From: JAYEJW01 sp034716535
GTDB taxonomy: Bacteria; Pseudomonadota; Gammaproteobacteria; Chromatiales; Chromatiaceae
Assembly: GCA_034716535.1 (NCBI GenBank)
Contig: JAYEJW010000523.1
Location: 1 to 7,381, forward strand
DNA length: 7,381 nt
Direction: 5' to 3'
A model generated the notes under the pieces. It was not told the DNA's origin, did not search any database, and saw only the letters and a list, made by a program, of their open reading frames with translations. Both the position numbers and the translations under genes were made by a program. Shown here one piece after another: positions 6,065 to 7,381 of the stretch. Each line of letters opens with the position of its first letter. The first letter of the stretch is position 1.

Positions 6065-6952
6065 ATGTCAGCACTGTACGAATCGAACCTCGCCAGCCTG
6101 GAGCTGGTCAACCGCGGAAAGGTGCGCGACATCTACCGGGTCGACGCGGACCACATGCTGATCGTGGCCAGCGACCGGCTCTCGGCCTTCGACGTGGTCC
6201 TTCCCCAACCGATCCCCGGCAAGGGAGAGGTGCTGACCCGGGTATCCAGCTTCTGGTTCGCCCGCACCCGGGACATCGTCCCCAACCACCTGTCGCAGCT
6301 GACCGTCGATCAGGTGGTCCGCGACCCTGAAGAGCGCGCGCAACTGGGCGACCGCGCAGTAGTTGTGCGCAAGCTCCAGCCCCTACCCGTGGAGGCCATT
6401 GTACGCGGCTACATCATCGGTTCCGGATGGAACGATTACCGGCGCACGGGCGGCGTCTGCGGCATCCGCCTGCCCGAAGGTCTGCGGCAGGCGGACAAAC
6501 TGCCCGCGGCCATCTACACCCCCTCCACCAAGGCCGCCGTGGGGGAGCACGATGAGAACATCGACTTCGAGCGCACCGTCGACCTCATCGGCCGGGAACT
6601 CGCGGAGCAGGTGCAAGCGACCAGCCTGCGGGTCTATACCGAGTGTGCCGCATTCGCCCTTGAGCGCGGGATCATCATCGCCGACACCAAGTTCGAGTTT
6701 GGTCTCGACAAGGACGGACGGCTGCACCTGATCGACGAGGTGCTCACCCCCGACTCATCCCGATTCTGGCCGGCGGATCAGTACCGGCCCGGAATCAGCC
6801 CGCCGAGCTTCGACAAACAGTTCGTGCGCGACTACCTGGAGACCCTGGATTGGGACAAGACCCCACCCGGTCCCGAGCTGCCCCAGGAGATTATCGACAA
6901 AACGGCCGCCAAGTACCGCGAAGCCGAGGAACAGTTGACGGGGCCGGCATGA
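6065..6952 (+). CDS. purC: phosphoribosylaminoimidazole-succinocarboxamide (SAICAR) synthase
   Basis: PurC joins CAIR and aspartate with ATP to make SAICAR in de novo purine synthesis, in the cytoplasm. The 295 residues correspond to the longer form of the family; the short E. coli type is about 237. Motifs in order are GKVRDIY (18-24, nucleotide-binding loop), SDRLSAFD (36-43), the first signature LPVEAIVRGYIIGSGW (107-122), STKAAVGEHDENI (154-166), the second signature IADTKFEFG (205-213), and LIDEVLTPDSSRFW (222-235). The C-terminal extension (about 236-295) with QYRPG and SFDKQFVRDYL is normal for the long form. The ATG at 6065 begins MSALYES, directly before the conserved region. The gene has its own probable promoter, is divergent from the 149-residue gene, and has no recognised gene directly downstream. 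No damage is seen. Confidence 0.97.
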   Translation: MSALYESNLASLELVNRGKVRDIYRVDADHMLIVASDRLSAFDVVLPQPIPGKGEVLTRVSSFWFARTRDIVPNHLSQLTVDQVVRDPEERAQLGDRAVVVRKLQPLPVEAIVRGYIIGSGWNDYRRTGGVCGIRLPEGLRQADKLPAAIYTPSTKAAVGEHDENIDFERTVDLIGRELAEQVQATSLRVYTECAAFALERGIIIADTKFEFGLDKDGRLHLIDEVLTPDSSRFWPADQYRPGISPPSFDKQFVRDYLETLDWDKTPPGPELPQEIIDKTAAKYREAEEQLTGPA

Positions 6953-7271
6953 GGAGACAGCCGAGGAACGCGTGGGGAGGTCCTCAGCCCCGGAACCCTG
7001 GCGTACAGGGAACGGCTTTGAGCGCCGCTCCCGGCGGCGTTCAATTGCGGGTGCAGGCAAGCTCCTCCGACCGACGATCAACGGACGACAGCAAAACGCT
7101 GCTATGTGAAGCTTCACATAGCAGTATCAAGCGGCCTGTTCTTAGGATGGGTTTTGGTGCGGCGCTGGCCGTCAGCGACCCTCGAACGCGCCTCCGAGTC
7201 CGGATCGCAGCAGGTGGGGAAGCGCCCACCTCCGTGCCAAGCAGTAGTGAGTCATTGGATCGCTGTTCATA
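6953..7271. other. 319-bp stretch without a recognised gene downstream of purC
   Basis: I find no convincing gene here. It holds a weak GC hairpin at 7023-7036 (CGCCG, four-base loop, CGGCG), which is not followed by a T run, and a perfect 26-bp palindrome at 7099-7124. It also holds a 7-bp stem-loop at 7212-7231 (AGGTGGG and CCCACCT). A plus-strand frame beginning ATG at 6949, overlapping the purC stop by four bases, is open to the window end, but its Ser/Arg/Pro-rich translation does not look like a protein. Confidence 0.6.
7099..7124. repeat. perfect 26-bp palindrome, possible terminator or operator
   Basis: The half-site CTGCTATGTGAAG (7099-7111) is followed at once by its exact reverse complement (7112-7124), with no spacer. 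Symmetry ends at both flanks. As RNA it would form an 11-bp stem with a four-base AGCU loop. On the minus strand it is followed by CG and four T, so it could end transcription of the gene entering from the right edge. The perfect, moderately AT-rich dyad would also suit a dimeric DNA-binding protein. Confidence 0.6.
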
Positions 7272-7381
7272 CTACCCCCCGGCTGATTTAGGGTCGTCAA
7301 AAAGATCTGGAATGGTGTCTGGAAGCTTTATTTTCAGTCCCTTACGCTTGCCCTGTGAGACATGGATGGCATCGAGCTCGC
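7272..7381 (-). CDS. C-terminal end of an unidentified protein (runs off the right edge)
   Basis: A minus-strand frame enters at the right edge and gives 35 residues before TAG (7274-7272). It starts ELDAIHVSQGKRKG and includes LKIKLPDTIPDLFDDP. The mixture of basic, hydrophobic and acidic residues looks like a real C-terminus, and no other frame over this stretch looks as protein-like. By hand count only 18 of 35 third codon positions are G or C, less than in the neighbouring genes, which hints at a different origin. I do not recognise the family; a small DNA-binding or antitoxin-like protein is possible but unsupported. One base after its stop, an ATG at 7270 opens a 32-codon frame ending at 7172, preceded by a G-rich run; I do not call it a gene. 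Confidence 0.4.
   Translation of the reverse strand, partial: ELDAIHVSQGKRKGLKIKLPDTIPDLFDDPKSAGG

Noticed and set aside
7023..7041. GC hairpin after purC, considered as its terminator.
   Set aside because: The stem is only five base pairs and no T run follows.
6949..7381. Plus-strand frame open from an ATG overlapping the purC stop (ATGA) to the window end, at least 144 codons.
   Set aside because: The translation is rich in Ser, Arg, Pro and Gly with no recognisable domain, has no ribosome site at useful distance, and crosses the palindrome and the antisense of the more protein-like right-edge frame. Long open frames are frequent by chance at this GC content.

Overview
The window looks like chromosomal DNA of a GC-rich gammaproteobacterium. 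UbiA, RecG, MltB, YjbQ and RidA all read like gammaproteobacterial proteins. The minus-strand order ridA, mltB, recG, ubiA recalls the spoT-ridA-recG-ubiC-ubiA neighbourhood that I remember from Pseudomonas and purple sulfur bacteria. A halophilic or sulfur-oxidising member of the Chromatiales is a reasonable guess, but the sequence alone does not prove it.

Layout from left to right. Bases 1-641 (minus) carry the N-terminal two thirds of ubiA, whose frame breaks at a fold-back-like inverted repeat at the window edge. Bases 771-2873 (minus) are a complete recG with a TTG start. Bases 2980-3396 (plus) are yjbQ, divergent from recG. Bases 3532-4731 (minus) are the lipoprotein lytic transglycosylase gene mltB, convergent with yjbQ. 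Bases 4893-5279 (minus) are ridA, and 5357-5806 (minus) are an unrecognised 149-residue protein gene. A 258-bp divergent gap leads to purC (6065-6952, plus). The last 430 bases hold no recognised complete gene. They contain a perfect 26-bp palindrome and the C-terminal end of an unknown minus-strand gene whose codon use is less GC-rich than its neighbours.

The genes are housekeeping functions and do not form one pathway: ubiquinone synthesis, replication-fork rescue, cell-wall turnover, removal of reactive imines, de novo purine synthesis and one probable metabolic enzyme. I see no CRISPR array, rRNA, tRNA, transposase or recognisable defence system, and no convincing new multi-gene system. 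The points most worth a second look are small: the strand switch inside ubiA at the left edge, an 8-codon in-frame mini-ORF carrying the strong ribosome site ahead of mltB, a hairpin directly before the ridA ribosome site, a T7 run at the predicted purC start site, and the palindrome plus foreign-looking gene end on the right.
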